Origin: Deltaproteobacteria bacterium
GTDB lineage: Bacteria > Desulfobacterota > Desulfarculia > Adiutricales > Adiutricaceae
DNA length: 64,000 nt
Reading direction: 5' to 3'
Assembly (NCBI GenBank): GCA_031276865.1
Contig: JAISMF010000077.1
Coordinates: 1 to 64,000, forward strand
Each line of letters begins with the position of its first letter. The stretch's first letter is position 1. The notes below the pieces were generated by a model. The model worked only from the letters and a program-made list of their open reading frames with translations, was not told where the DNA came from and did no database searches. Both the position numbers and the translations under genes were made by a program. Shown here piece by piece: positions 20,579 to 29,917 of this stretch.

Positions 20579-21323
20579 CTCTGTACTCCACCATGAAGAT
20601 AAGAAGGCACATCGTTATGACGAATAGCAAATCCGCCAAACCGAAACGTCGCTCGAACTTGATCCAGAAGCGCCCCCGGTAGCCCCGGCAGAGCATGGCC
20701 GCCAGCACCCGATCGGCCCGCTCGAAACCGCGCACCAGCAGCATGCCGCAGAGATTGGCGACGCTTTTAAGGGCGTGCCCGCTCACCCGCGCCCTGAAGC
20801 CCCTTATCCGCATGGCGTTGCGCAGGCGGCGGTACTCGTCTCCCACCACTTGTATGTAGCGGGTCATAAGAAGCATCAGGGCTATCATCTTCTCCGGAAC
20901 CCCCAGGGCCCTCGCCCCGGCGAGGAGGTCGTGGACCGAGGAGTCGCCTATGATGGACGCCGCCCCCAGGGTTATGGCCAGGGCCTTCACGGAAACGACG
21001 ATGGAGAGATCCACCCCCTCCCGGGTGAAGGCGAATCCCAGAACGCTTCCCGCCGGAACGCCCCCGGCGTAGGAGAAGGGAAGAAAGAGCCAGATGAAGA
21101 TTAAAAAGACGTTCACCGCCAAGACCTTCCAAAGGCTCCCGGGGGAGAAGAGCTTCCCCGAGAAGGCGGCCAGGATGAGGGAACCGAAAAATCCGGCCGC
21201 CGCCCCCTCCCTGGTTTCAAGGATGGCGAGAAGCGCGGACCAGACCGCCAGGACCACCACCTTCAGTCTGGGGTCGACCGAGTTTATGAAAAACACCGAA
21301 TTTTTCCGCTCCGTCCGTTCCAT
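20568..21323 (-). CDS. cbiQ: ECF transporter transmembrane subunit CbiQ
   Basis: 251 aa with several hydrophobic segments (~25-60, ~65-85, ~105-130, ~225-245). It also has the cytoplasmic coupling motifs typical of the T component: an Ala-Arg-Ala-Leu-Gly segment (GARALGVPEKMIALM) and a second Arg/Gly-rich segment near AMLCRGYRGRF. It couples CbiO ATP hydrolysis to substrate import at the inner membrane. The start ATG at 21323 is preceded by GGAGAGGGAG. No cbiM or cbiN lies upstream; instead there is a repeat-bearing AT-rich gap, so the substrate subunit may have been lost or moved. Confidence 0.88.
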   Translation of the reverse strand: MERTERKNSVFFINSVDPRLKVVVLAVWSALLAILETREGAAAGFFGSLILAAFSGKLFSPGSLWKVLAVNVFLIFIWLFLPFSYAGGVPAGSVLGFAFTREGVDLSIVVSVKALAITLGAASIIGDSSVHDLLAGARALGVPEKMIALMLLMTRYIQVVGDEYRRLRNAMRIRGFRARVSGHALKSVANLCGMLLVRGFERADRVLAAMLCRGYRGRFWIKFERRFGLADLLFVITMCLLIFMVEYRDAV

Positions 21324-22460
21324 GCTCCCTCTCCGGCGGGTCGCTCGTTTTCCGTTTTTACCGCCCCGCTTCGGTCGTTTTTTTGGCGCCTTCGTTCATC
21401 CTCAATTCGCTTGCCGCTTCGTTTTTTGGTTTACTCTAGTTCGCGAAAGCTCCTTTACGTCTTCTCCGCTTCGCTTTTCTCCGCTTCCGTCCCGTTTAGC
21501 TCCTCTCTTTTCGATTGCGTATATTTTAGGTTCCGTTCGATTCCGTTCGTTTACGTTTCGCCGCGTTTTCGGTGGCTTCATTATTTCAAGTTCCATCGCC
21601 GAGTCTTAGATTTTCATGGATATTATTAGAATTTCCTTGATATCTCTCGATATTATTCAAAATTCGCCGCCCGCGCGAAAAATCCGTCATTTAAAAACTG
21701 ATAGAGACGCTATACAAAATATGGAATTATTATAATTATTATATGGCACATAAAGTAGTGGGTTTCACATATTCAAATATCTCGGAGGTTTTCGCGGTCG
21801 CGTCAAAATTTCCGTTTTTCTTCGCTTTTCATCTATAGTCAAATGTTTTCATCACTTTATGTAGTATTACCTGTTTTTAAATATTTTATATATTTTTTTA
21901 TTATTTTTATTAATTTTTATTTATTTTATATATATATCCTATTTTAGACGCTTTTATAAACTTTTATTTAAAATTCATCGTCCGGGCCTTCCCGTCCAAA
22001 CCGTCTCCCGAACCCGCCTCTAGCCCTCGCAAAACCCGCCTCAAGCCCGCTTTAGACTCCCCGAAAGCTCCCCTTAGAGTCTTCGAGGCGGCGAAAAGAC
22101 GCAATCCAAGGGGGCGCCCCCCTCTTTTTGGAAGGGCGGAATCCGTTTCGTACGGATGGGGAGATGCTTAAGATTTACCACGAAAAGGCCGGAAAACAAA
22201 GAATTACTCCGCCCGGAGGGGGAGGCCCCCCATTTTTCCGGACTTTCGCGCCCGGGCCTTCCGGACTCGCCGCGGGAGGCGCCCGGAAGGGGGGCTGTCC
22301 CCGAATACCGTTGTTTTTAAAGGGCCCCTGTGCTATAAATTTCCCCAGTTTCCAGCCGCCGGAACTCCCCCGTCCGGGGATCTCCCTCCTCGTATTTTCA
22401 CGCTCCCGCCGCTAAGGAGAATACCCCGACGCCAATCCGGGGCGCCTCCTCGAGGTCCCT
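21324..22460. other. Divergent intergenic region between cbiQ and cbiB
   Basis: 21340-21600 is strongly pyrimidine-rich on the plus strand. 21662-21808 is a family B element and 21870-21980 is extremely AT-rich. 22000-22440 is GC-rich without a gene. A cobalamin riboswitch would be expected here, but I could not recognise a B12 box. Confidence 0.4.
21662..21808 (+). repeat. Dispersed inverted-repeat element, family B, copy 2
   Basis: It contains the same blocks as 1-117 (reverse complement): AAACTGATAGA, ACGCTATACAAAATATGG, CATAAAGTAGT and TTTCACATATTC. It ends in TTTTCGCGGTCGCGTCA; the left end CGCCGCCCGCGCGAAAAA is its degraded inverted partner. Non-coding, ~147 bp. Confidence 0.68.
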
Positions 22461-23459
22461 ATGCCTCCCTTAGTCACCATTCTGGCCTTCATCAGCGACT
22501 GGATCATAGGAGATCCCCAGAACTGGCCGCACCCGGTCCGCTACATCGGAAAGCTCATCGACCTCGGGGAGGAGTTCGCCCGCCGAACCTTGAAGGCCCT
22601 CGGAAAGGAGAGCCCCCTGGCCTTCACCGTGGCCGGAGCGTTTTTGTGGGTCATGGTGGTGGGCGCGACCGCCGTCCTCGCGGGGCTCATCCTCCACCTC
22701 TCCTTCAAGGCGGGCCTGATAGTCTGGATCGTCTGCTCGGTCTATCTGGTCTTCGCTTTAATCTGCCTGAGGGATCTCTTAAACCACACCGCCCGGGTCG
22801 AGGAGCGGCTGCGGGCGGGGGATTTGGAGGGGGCCAGGGAGCGCCTCTCCTGGATCGTGGGTAGGGACACGGCGCCCCTGGACGCCGCGGGCGTCCGCCG
22901 GGCGGAAATCGAGACTCTGGCCGAAAACTTTTCCGACGGATTGGTGGCCCCCCTCTTCTACCTGGCCCTGGGCGGACCGATCTTAGGCTGGATCTACAAG
23001 GCCGCGAACACCCTGGACAGCATGGTGGGCTATCAAAACGAGAAGTACCTCCATCTGGGGAAGGTATCGGCCCGCCTGGACGACGTCTTGAACTTCCCGC
23101 CCTCCAGGCTCGCGGCCCTCCTTTTAGTCCTCGCGGCCCGTCTTTTGGGCCGGGATCACGAAGAGGCCCTGAAAACCTGGCGGGAGGAGGGCGGCCACCA
23201 CTCCAGCCCCAACTCCGGCCAAACCGAGGCCGCCATGGCCGGGGCCTTGGGGATCTACCTGGGGGGCACCTACTCCTACCAGGGGGTGATCCATCCCAAA
23301 CCCAAGCTCCACGGAAGCGGCCGGGAGGCGGACGGAGGCGACGTGGCCGCGGCCGAGGACATGGTGAAGGTGGGGACCATCCTGGCCCTCGCCGGGGCGC
23401 TGGCGGTGGAGACCCTCATCCTCCTCTTGCTAGGCGCCGCCGCCTGGACGCCGGCCTGA
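22461..23459 (+). CDS. cbiB: Adenosylcobinamide-phosphate synthase CbiB (CobD in aerobic nomenclature)
   Basis: 332 aa, close to the family's usual ~320. The N-terminus FISDWIIGDPQNWPHPVRYIG is the family hallmark (GDP...HPV). NTLDSMVGYQNEKY, RLDDVLNFPPSRL, SPNSGQTEAAMAGALG and a Tyr/Gly-rich segment near 275 follow. Hydrophobic segments at ~50-100 and at the C-terminus fit an inner-membrane enzyme. It attaches the aminopropanol-phosphate arm to adenosylcobyric acid during cobalamin assembly. The arm is made by the CobD decarboxylase encoded just downstream, so the two genes supply one step together. Confidence 0.92.
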   Translation: MPPLVTILAFISDWIIGDPQNWPHPVRYIGKLIDLGEEFARRTLKALGKESPLAFTVAGAFLWVMVVGATAVLAGLILHLSFKAGLIVWIVCSVYLVFALICLRDLLNHTARVEERLRAGDLEGARERLSWIVGRDTAPLDAAGVRRAEIETLAENFSDGLVAPLFYLALGGPILGWIYKAANTLDSMVGYQNEKYLHLGKVSARLDDVLNFPPSRLAALLLVLAARLLGRDHEEALKTWREEGGHHSSPNSGQTEAAMAGALGIYLGGTYSYQGVIHPKPKLHGSGREADGGDVAAAEDMVKVGTILALAGALAVETLILLLLGAAAWTPA

Positions 23460-23629
23460 GGCCCGGGCGCCTTTAAATTCCCCTTGAAACGCCAGGCCTG
23501 TAAATGGCGGGCGGCCCCTGGGCCGAAGACGCCCCGCCCTTTTTTCGCCTTGAGAAACGATTCCGCCGCCCCCCGGATGGAAAAACCCGTTCCTTTCACA
23601 CGTCTTAAGCCAAACGCCGCCTTCATTCG

Positions 23630-23664
23630 GAGAGGCCGGCGGAAACCCGCCGGCCTCTCTTTTC
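23630..23664 (+). terminator. Strong hairpin between cbiB and cobD, terminator-like
   Basis: GAGAGGCCGGCGG and CCGCCGGCCTCTC form a perfect 13-bp stem with a four-base loop, followed by TTTTC. It lies in front of the preferred TTG start of the next gene. It may end or attenuate the upstream transcript. Confidence 0.6.
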
Positions 23665-23675
23665 AGGATCCCCAA

Positions 23676-24740
23676 TTGACCGCTCACATTCACGGCGGAA
23701 GAGTCTTCGAGGCCGCCCGGGAGCTTTCCCTTCCCTGGGAGGATATCCTGGACTTCTCCGCCAACATAAACCCCTTGGGACAGCCGCCGGGCTTGAAAGA
23801 GCGCCTCTTTTCCCAATTCGCCGCGACCGTCCACTACCCGGACATGTCGGCGGAGGGATTCACCCAGGCCGCGGCCGAAAAAAGCGGACTCCCTTTGGAC
23901 TGCGTCTTCCCCGGGGCGGGCTCCACCCCCCACATAAGGATGCTCGCCCGCTTCTTTTCTCCGAAAAAACCCCTCATCCTGGCTCCGGCCTTCGCCGAGT
24001 ACGCCGAGTCCCTGGTCGCCCGGGGGCTGCGGCCCGACTACGTCTACGCCCGGGAAAAGGACGGCTTTCTGCCGGTTTTGGCGATTTTAGACGAGATCCG
24101 AAAAAGGGAGCCGGATTTGATCTTTCTGGCCAACCCCGCCAACCCCACCGGGCGTTTGGTCCCCGAAGAGACGCTTCAAGGGCTCCTTTCCTACGGAACG
24201 GAGAAGAGGATCCCCGTCATCGTGGACGAGGCCTTCATCGACTTCACTTTCCGAAAATCCATGGAGGGGCTGGTGACCAAACACCCCCACCTCGTGGTCC
24301 TGCGCTCGCTCACCAAGGTCTTCGCGGTGCCGGGCCTAAGGCTCGCCTATCTGGCCGCCTCCCCCGGGCTGGTTTCGGAGTTTAAAAGCCGGATGGAGCC
24401 CTGGCCCATAAACTTCATGGCGCTGGAGGCCGGCATATACTCTTTGGGAAAAGAGGACTTTATAAAGGAGACCCCGCTTAAGACCCGGGAGTACCGCGAC
24501 GCTCTCGCGGACGTTTTAAAAACCATAGGCGATCTCACGCCCTCGGACGCGAACTTCGTTCTCGTCCGGACGGAACCCTCGAGGGGCCGGAGGATCCGGC
24601 GCGCCCTCTATCAAAAAGGGATCCTGGTCCGCGACGCCTCCAACTTCCAGGGCCTGGGGGAGGGCTACCTCAGATTCGCCGTGCGGCCCCCCAAAGAGAC
24701 GGAGGTCTTGAAAAAGGCCTTAAGGGAAATCGATGCCTGA
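23676..24740 (+). CDS. cobD: L-threonine-O-3-phosphate decarboxylase, PLP-dependent
   Basis: 354 aa from the in-frame TTG at 23676. Homology-like sequence begins immediately (HIHGGRVFEAARELSLPWEDI, LDFSANINPLG). A longer frame runs upstream to 23484 with an ATG at 23577, but that part is low-complexity and contains a terminator-like hairpin, so I chose the TTG. It is a fold-type I aminotransferase with ANPANPTGRL, DEAFIDF and the PLP Lys214 in SLTKVFAVPGLRLAY; a C-terminal Arg lies in RFAVRPP. It makes (R)-1-amino-2-propanol phosphate for the nucleotide loop of cobalamin, feeding CbiB. It overlaps mutM by eight bases. Confidence 0.88.
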   Translation: MTAHIHGGRVFEAARELSLPWEDILDFSANINPLGQPPGLKERLFSQFAATVHYPDMSAEGFTQAAAEKSGLPLDCVFPGAGSTPHIRMLARFFSPKKPLILAPAFAEYAESLVARGLRPDYVYAREKDGFLPVLAILDEIRKREPDLIFLANPANPTGRLVPEETLQGLLSYGTEKRIPVIVDEAFIDFTFRKSMEGLVTKHPHLVVLRSLTKVFAVPGLRLAYLAASPGLVSEFKSRMEPWPINFMALEAGIYSLGKEDFIKETPLKTREYRDALADVLKTIGDLTPSDANFVLVRTEPSRGRRIRRALYQKGILVRDASNFQGLGEGYLRFAVRPPKETEVLKKALREIDA

Positions 24741-25575
24741 GCTCCCCGAGGCCCAAACCACGGTCGACGATCTAAGGCTCCTTTTAGCGGGGCGAAGGAT
24801 AAGGGACGTCCTGGTGAAGGATTCGGGCGTCCTGGGAGCCGGCACCGTTTCTCCGGAACGCTTCCGGGGCCGGGAGCTCCTAGCCCCCGAACGGCTGGGA
24901 AAGGCGGTTTTGCTCCCCGCCCGAGGATCCCTCTTCATCCTGGCCTCTTTAAGGATGACCGGGCAGTTTTTGAGCGGGCCGCTTCCGGAAAAAAACCCCC
25001 TGGAAAGCTTCCCCCGCCACGTCCGTCTAGCCTTGCGCCTGGAAAAGAATTCTCCCCGGGAAAACCCCGCGGCCCTTTTTTTTCGGGACCAGCGAAAATT
25101 CGGGCGCCTCTATTTTTTCGACCGGGAGGGACTTTCCGCCTTTCTGGAAAAATCCGCCCCCGGCCCGGACGCCCTGACGATCGATCCCAAGGACTTCCAC
25201 GAAAGGTTGAGCCGCGGCCGGGCCCCGGTGAAAAACCTGCTTTTACAGCAAAAACTCGTAAGCGGTCTGGGAAACATCTACGCGACCGAGGCCCTCTTCG
25301 CGGCCGGCATCTCTCCGGAGCGCCCCGGAAACGAGCTCTCCTTGAAAGAAAGCGCGCTTCTGTTGAAAAAAATAAAGGAGATCCTCTTAGAGGCGGTGAG
25401 CCTCAGGGGCTCCACGGTGAAGGATTACCGGGCCCCCTTGGGGCCCGGCTCCTATCAAACCCGCCACCAGGCCTACGGCAAGGCCGGGGAAAAGTGCCCC
25501 CTCTGCGGAAGGCCCTTTAAAAAGATCGCCTTAGGCGGCCGAGGCACGGTGTTTTGCCCCGGCTGCCAGAAATAG
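24733..25575 (+). CDS. mutM: Formamidopyrimidine-DNA glycosylase (Fpg/MutM)
   Basis: 280 aa, the usual size. The N-terminal Pro2-Glu3 catalytic pair is in PELPEAQTTV. Lys in GKAVLL, the helix-two-turn-helix with QQKLVSGLGNIYATEALF, the YQTRHQAYGKAG loop and the C-terminal zinc finger CPLC...CPGC are all present. It excises oxidised purines such as 8-oxoguanine. Its first codons overlap the end of cobD, so it is probably co-transcribed with the cobalamin genes without a functional link. Confidence 0.95.
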   Translation: MPELPEAQTTVDDLRLLLAGRRIRDVLVKDSGVLGAGTVSPERFRGRELLAPERLGKAVLLPARGSLFILASLRMTGQFLSGPLPEKNPLESFPRHVRLALRLEKNSPRENPAALFFRDQRKFGRLYFFDREGLSAFLEKSAPGPDALTIDPKDFHERLSRGRAPVKNLLLQQKLVSGLGNIYATEALFAAGISPERPGNELSLKESALLLKKIKEILLEAVSLRGSTVKDYRAPLGPGSYQTRHQAYGKAGEKCPLCGRPFKKIALGGRGTVFCPGCQK

Positions 25576-25858
25576 CCGGAGGGGAATTTTCTCCCCGCCC
25601 TGAAAACCCCGGCCTCTTGGAAGGCGGCCGCCCTGAAGCCGCCCGGCGCCCTTTCCTTTGGGCGGACCCACCTTCCCGGCGAAGTCTCCGCCTGAACGCC
25701 TTCTTTTTTTCGGCGGTCCTCCCCCCGCCCGCCGCCGCGCCCCCTCGGGCGGGGAATCCCTCCCGAAACGTTTCCTCCCGGCTTGGCCCGCAGAAGGGCT
25801 CTCCTCCATCGCGCCGGAGCTTTTCAAGGCCCCGGCCGCTTTAATTTCCGCCGCCATC

Positions 25859-27034
25859 ATGATCGTCCCCTCCCGCACCGGCCTCGAGGTCTTCCTCGCG
25901 CGCAACGCCCACCTCTACCGGGATAAAACCCTGGCCCTGTTCGCCAACCAGGCCTCGGTGGGTCCGGGTTACATCCACTCCCTCGCCTTTATCGACTCCG
26001 AGCTCCCGGGCTCCGTTATCAGGCTGTTCAGCCCCCAGCACGGCTTTTACGGGGAGAAGCAGGACAACATGATCCCCTCGGCGCATTTCCGGATGCGAGA
26101 CGGCCGCGACGTCTACTCCCTCTACGGGGAGACGCGCTCCCCCACGGACGAGATGATGAAAGGCCTGGACGCCGTGGTGGCGGATCTCCAGGATGTGGGG
26201 ACCCGGGTCTACACCTTCCAGCAGAGCCTGTCCCTTCTCTTGGAGAAGGCGGGGGAAACCGGAACCGAGATCGTAGTCCTCGACCGTCCCAACCCCATAG
26301 GCGGACTGGCGCGGGAAGGGAACCTCACGGATCCGGACTGCCTCTCCTTTGTGGGCCTCCACCCCCTACCCATGCGCCACGGCCTCACCATGGGGGAGCT
26401 GGCCTTGTACATGAACTCCAGGCTGAAAAAACCCGCCCGCTTAAGCGTCTCCCCCATGCTCAACTGGTGGCGGAAGTTCCACTTCTCCGACACCAAGCTT
26501 CCCTGGGTGGCGCCCTCCCCCAACATGCCGGATCCGGTCACGGCTCTTCTTTATCCCGGAACCGTCCTCTTCGAGGGCACCACCCTCTCCGAGGGCCGGG
26601 GCACCACCCAACCCTTCCGCTTGGTGGGGTCCCCCTTCATCGACTCGGCCGCTTTGAAAAAATACCTCGACGCCCAAAGCCCGCCCGGGGCGGTCTTCCG
26701 GGAGGTCTGTTTCGAGCCCTGTTTCAACAAACACGCCGGAAAGGTCTGCCGCGGGGTGGAGATCCACCCCGTCTCCCGCTCCTTTCAGCCCCTGCGGGCG
26801 GCCCTCACCATCCTGGAGGCCGTCTTGAGGCTCCACCCGAAGGAGAATATCCTTATAGATCCCCCCTACGAGTACGACTACGAGCGGCGGCCCATAGACC
26901 TCATCCTGGGTCGAAAAAGCGTGTTCGACGCCCTGCGAAACGGGGAGAGCGCCTGGAAACTCTGCGAGGGCTTTCAAGACGAGGTGAGCGACTTCAACAA
27001 AATAATCAAGGATTTTCTCCTCTACCCCGACTAA
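25859..27034 (+). CDS. namZ: NamZ-type exo-β-N-acetylmuramidase (DUF1343)
   Basis: 391 aa from the ATG at 25859; an upstream in-frame extension to 25658 is low-complexity and rejected. Family hallmarks are LALFANQASV near the start, LFSPQHGFYG, VYSLYGETRSPT, LQDVGTRVYTF, VLDRPNPIGG, PSPNMPDP followed by TALLYPGT, EGRGTTQPF, and a C-terminal half with RGVEIHP. Proteins of this family remove N-acetylmuramic acid from the non-reducing ends of peptidoglycan fragments, so a cell-wall turnover role is likely. No signal peptide is seen at this start. It lies 283 bases after mutM. Confidence 0.9.
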   Translation: MIVPSRTGLEVFLARNAHLYRDKTLALFANQASVGPGYIHSLAFIDSELPGSVIRLFSPQHGFYGEKQDNMIPSAHFRMRDGRDVYSLYGETRSPTDEMMKGLDAVVADLQDVGTRVYTFQQSLSLLLEKAGETGTEIVVLDRPNPIGGLAREGNLTDPDCLSFVGLHPLPMRHGLTMGELALYMNSRLKKPARLSVSPMLNWWRKFHFSDTKLPWVAPSPNMPDPVTALLYPGTVLFEGTTLSEGRGTTQPFRLVGSPFIDSAALKKYLDAQSPPGAVFREVCFEPCFNKHAGKVCRGVEIHPVSRSFQPLRAALTILEAVLRLHPKENILIDPPYEYDYERRPIDLILGRKSVFDALRNGESAWKLCEGFQDEVSDFNKIIKDFLLYPD

Positions 27035-27732
27035 GAGACATATATGGAAAGAAAAAAGGGTAAAGGGTTAAAGGGTTGAACGAGTAAAGGGCGAATGGAT
27101 ATGGGATTAATTAGGGATGAAGGGAATGAGCGAACGAGGAATAGGGAAAAAAAGAGAAAAAATGAAAACTTGATGAAATGGATTAAGAGGGAAAGAAAGA
27201 AGCGGGAAAGAGAAAAAACACCCCGAAACTGAAAGAATTATTTTTAACGGCGAGGCTCAGGGCGGGGAGGCGGATGATATAAACGCCCGGACGCTTCCCG
27301 CCTTAAGAAGCTCCCTCCCCTTAAACCTTTGCCTTTTCAGGAAGATTTCCGCCCGCGGGGGCGTTTCCTCCGAGGGGTTTTTCCGCCCGTAAAACCGTCG
27401 GCCTAGGCGCTCCGCCCGCTTTTCCAAACGTCATCCAGTCATATTCATATTTTCATACGCGTCATGTTCGGCTATATCCAAAATAGCCCAGGGGCTTCAA
27501 GTCCCGAACCGAAGTTTCCGAAAAAAACTCAAAGGAAGAAACGCGCCCCCGAAGCGTCCCGGTGGCCGTTTTAAAGTTGCGGGAGAGGCGAAAGGCCGCG
27601 ATTTTTCCGCTTTAGGCCCTAGGTTGTGTTACAATTATTTAAGGTTTTTTAAACCTGTAAATAAATATCCTTCGCGGGCAGCGAAACCGCCCCCGCGCCC
27701 GGCCCACATCAGGCGGACAGATAGGTGTAAAT
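27035..27732. other. Intergenic region with a purine-rich tract
   Basis: 27036-27225 is almost entirely purine on the plus strand (GGGTAAAGGGTTAAAGGG and similar). The rest is GC-rich until a TACAAT at 27630-27635 that could be a -10 box for the downstream gene; no good -35 was found. No gene seen. Confidence 0.4.
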
Positions 27733-29496
27733 ATGGGTCACTTAACTCCGGTGGTAACCACGATTGAAGAAAACTGCTGCAACTGCCAGCGCTGCATCTC
27801 CGCCTGCCCCGTCAAGTTCGCGAACGACGCCTCCTCCGGAAACACGGTGAAGGTCGTCCATGACCTCTGCATAGGCTGCGGAGCCTGCCTGGAAGCCTGC
27901 CAGCACGCGGCCAGGGTGGGAGTGGACGATTTTCCGGCTTTCTTGAAAGACCTCCACAGCGGAGTGCCGATGATAGCCATCGTGGCTCCGGCCGTGGCCG
28001 CCACCTTCCCCGGCCTCTATCTGAATTTCAACGGCTGGCTCTTAAGCCTGGGCGTGAAGGCCGTCTTCGACGTGAGTTTCGGAGCCGAGCTCACGGTTAA
28101 AAGCTACGTGGAGCAGATAAAGGTTCTCCGCCCCAGGACGGTCCTGGCCCAACCGTGTCCGGCCATCGTGACCTTCTGCGAGATCTACCAGCCCCAGCTT
28201 TTAAAACTCCTAGCCAAGTCCGACAGCCCCATGCTCCACTCCATGAAGATGATCAGGGCCTTCCTGCCGGAGTACAACAACTGCAAGATAGCCGTCATGA
28301 GCCCCTGCTACGCCAAACGCCGGGAGTTCGACGAGACGGGCTACGGGGACTACAACGTCACCTACATCAGTTTGAAAAAACACATAACCGAAAACAACAT
28401 AGATTTAAACGACTTCGAGCCGGTCATGTTTCCCGAGCCCCTGGCGGAAAGGGCGGTGCTCTTCTCCATGCCGGGCGGACTTATGAAGACCGTGGAGCGC
28501 TACGTTCCGGACATCTCGGACGACACTAGGAAAATCGAGGGGGTGAACAACATCTACCCCTATCTGGAAACCCTGTGGAAGTCCTACGAGGAGGAGAAGA
28601 CCCCGCTTTTAATCGACGCCTTGAACTGCGAATGCGGCTGCAACGGCGGAACGGGGGTTCCGGAACGGGAAGATAGAAGCATGGACGAACTCGACTACCT
28701 CGTAAAGGAGCGTAGCAGGAGCCTTAAAGAGTATTACAAGGAGAAGACCAAATCCAGGACCATCTTCAAACGCAAAAACGCGGGTGAGGTGGTAAACGAC
28801 TTGGTGGCCCGTTACTGGAAGGCCGGACTCTACACCAGGGGCTACACCGATCACTCCAGAAACTTCAAACCCACCACCCTCACAAACGAGGATCGAGACA
28901 GGATAGCCAAACTCATCGGGAAGGACTCGGAGGATAAATTCTTCAACTGCCCCAGCTGCGGCTACAACTCCTGCGCCAAGATGATCATGGCCATCCACTT
29001 CGGCTGCAACACCGAGGAGAACTGCCACCACTACCTCATCGATCGCACTGAATCCGGCCGCACGCATTTAAGAAACATCATAAACATCGGCACCTCTATA
29101 TCGGACTCCGTATCGGCCGCCGAATCCACAATCAACGCCATGAGCGATGGCATGGACAACATCAAGTCGCTTTCCTCCAAGATAGGGGACGTGCTTAAAA
29201 GCATCGAGGATATCTCCTTTCAGACCAACATTTTGGCCCTGAACGCCGCGGTGGAGGCCGCCCGGGCGGGCGAGGCCGGCGCCGGCTTCGCCGTGGTGGC
29301 CGACGAGGTGAGAAACCTGGCCGGCCGCAGCGCCTCCGCCGTAAACGAGTCCCGACGCATGATCGAAAAGACCCAGGCCAGCGTCCTGGACGGGGTGGAG
29401 AGCACCCAGAGCGTCAAAGACACCTTCATGGGCCTGAAAACCACGGCGCTGAGCATAACCGAAACCGTGAACGAAATTGAAAAAGAACTGGAGTAG
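27733..29496 (+). CDS. [FeFe]-hydrogenase-like sensor fused to a methyl-accepting chemotaxis signalling domain
   Basis: 587 aa, soluble. Residues 15-25 and 46-56 are two [4Fe-4S] ferredoxin motifs (CxxCxxCxxxC). Residues ~85-300 match the H-cluster domain: CP in [20 protein letters not shown], and [11 protein letters not shown] in the third motif. The four presumed cluster cysteines are present, but the first Cys of the usual TSCCP is Pro, removing the proton-relay residue. Residues ~395-440 are a further Fe-S motif (CPSCGYNSC). The C-terminus is a chemoreceptor hairpin with [19 protein letters not shown]. The architecture fits the sensory class of hydrogenase-like proteins; the protein probably reads H2 or redox state and signals to CheA/CheW. 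No membrane segment. A terminator follows at 29499. Confidence 0.9.
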   Translation: MGHLTPVVTTIEENCCNCQRCISACPVKFANDASSGNTVKVVHDLCIGCGACLEACQHAARVGVDDFPAFLKDLHSGVPMIAIVAPAVAATFPGLYLNFNGWLLSLGVKAVFDVSFGAELTVKSYVEQIKVLRPRTVLAQPCPAIVTFCEIYQPQLLKLLAKSDSPMLHSMKMIRAFLPEYNNCKIAVMSPCYAKRREFDETGYGDYNVTYISLKKHITENNIDLNDFEPVMFPEPLAERAVLFSMPGGLMKTVERYVPDISDDTRKIEGVNNIYPYLETLWKSYEEEKTPLLIDALNCECGCNGGTGVPEREDRSMDELDYLVKERSRSLKEYYKEKTKSRTIFKRKNAGEVVNDLVARYWKAGLYTRGYTDHSRNFKPTTLTNEDRDRIAKLIGKDSEDKFFNCPSCGYNSCAKMIMAIHFGCNTEENCHHYLIDRTESGRTHLRNIINIGTSISDSVSAAESTINAMSDGMDNIKSLSSKIGDVLKSIEDISFQTNILALNAAVEAARAGEAGAGFAVVADEVRNLAGRSASAVNESRRMIEKTQASVLDGVESTQSVKDTFMGLKTTALSITETVNEIEKELE

Positions 29497-29498
29497 CC

Positions 29499-29539
29499 GA
29501 GGGACGCTTTAGGGCGGCCCTGAAGCGAGTCCCTTTTTT
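29499..29539 (+). terminator. Rho-independent terminator after the hydrogenase-chemoreceptor gene
   Basis: AGGGAC...GTCCCT with inner GCTTTA/TGAAGC pairing forms a long stem followed by TTTTTT, starting just after the stop codon. Confidence 0.75.
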
Positions 29540-29917
29540 AAAAACCCGCTCTTTTCCAGAGGATTTCTTCAAAGGTCTCTACGACTATCCTCCGTCACGC
29601 GCCCGCTTTCTCTTCGAACTTCGTGATGATGACACCGCCTCCGAAAGCCGAAACATTTATCCGGCGCTGTATAAATAAGATATATTTCCTCCGTGGTAAT
29701 TATGTACCGACTCTCGACCGGCTACAACCCCGTTCGAAAAAACGGTAAGGATGACCGTATTATCCAGCCCACTGGCCTAATGAAAAACAATCATGGAGGA
29801 AAATGACTAAATATATTGTCAACGCGCTTTAAGAGCCACCACGGTCGATAAAAACTCGGCCGCATGAATTACGCGATTTTACACCTCGATTGGGAATAGC
29901 TTGTTTGTTGGTGATTT
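29540..29917. other. Boundary from GC-rich core to AT-rich island
   Basis: No gene seen. TCCGTGGTAATTA at 29692-29704 resembles one end of a family A miniature element, suggesting an old insertion at the island edge. Confidence 0.35.

Noticed and set aside
21324..22460. Cobalamin riboswitch upstream of the cob genes
   Set aside because: Expected from context, but no B12 box or consistent fold was recognised.
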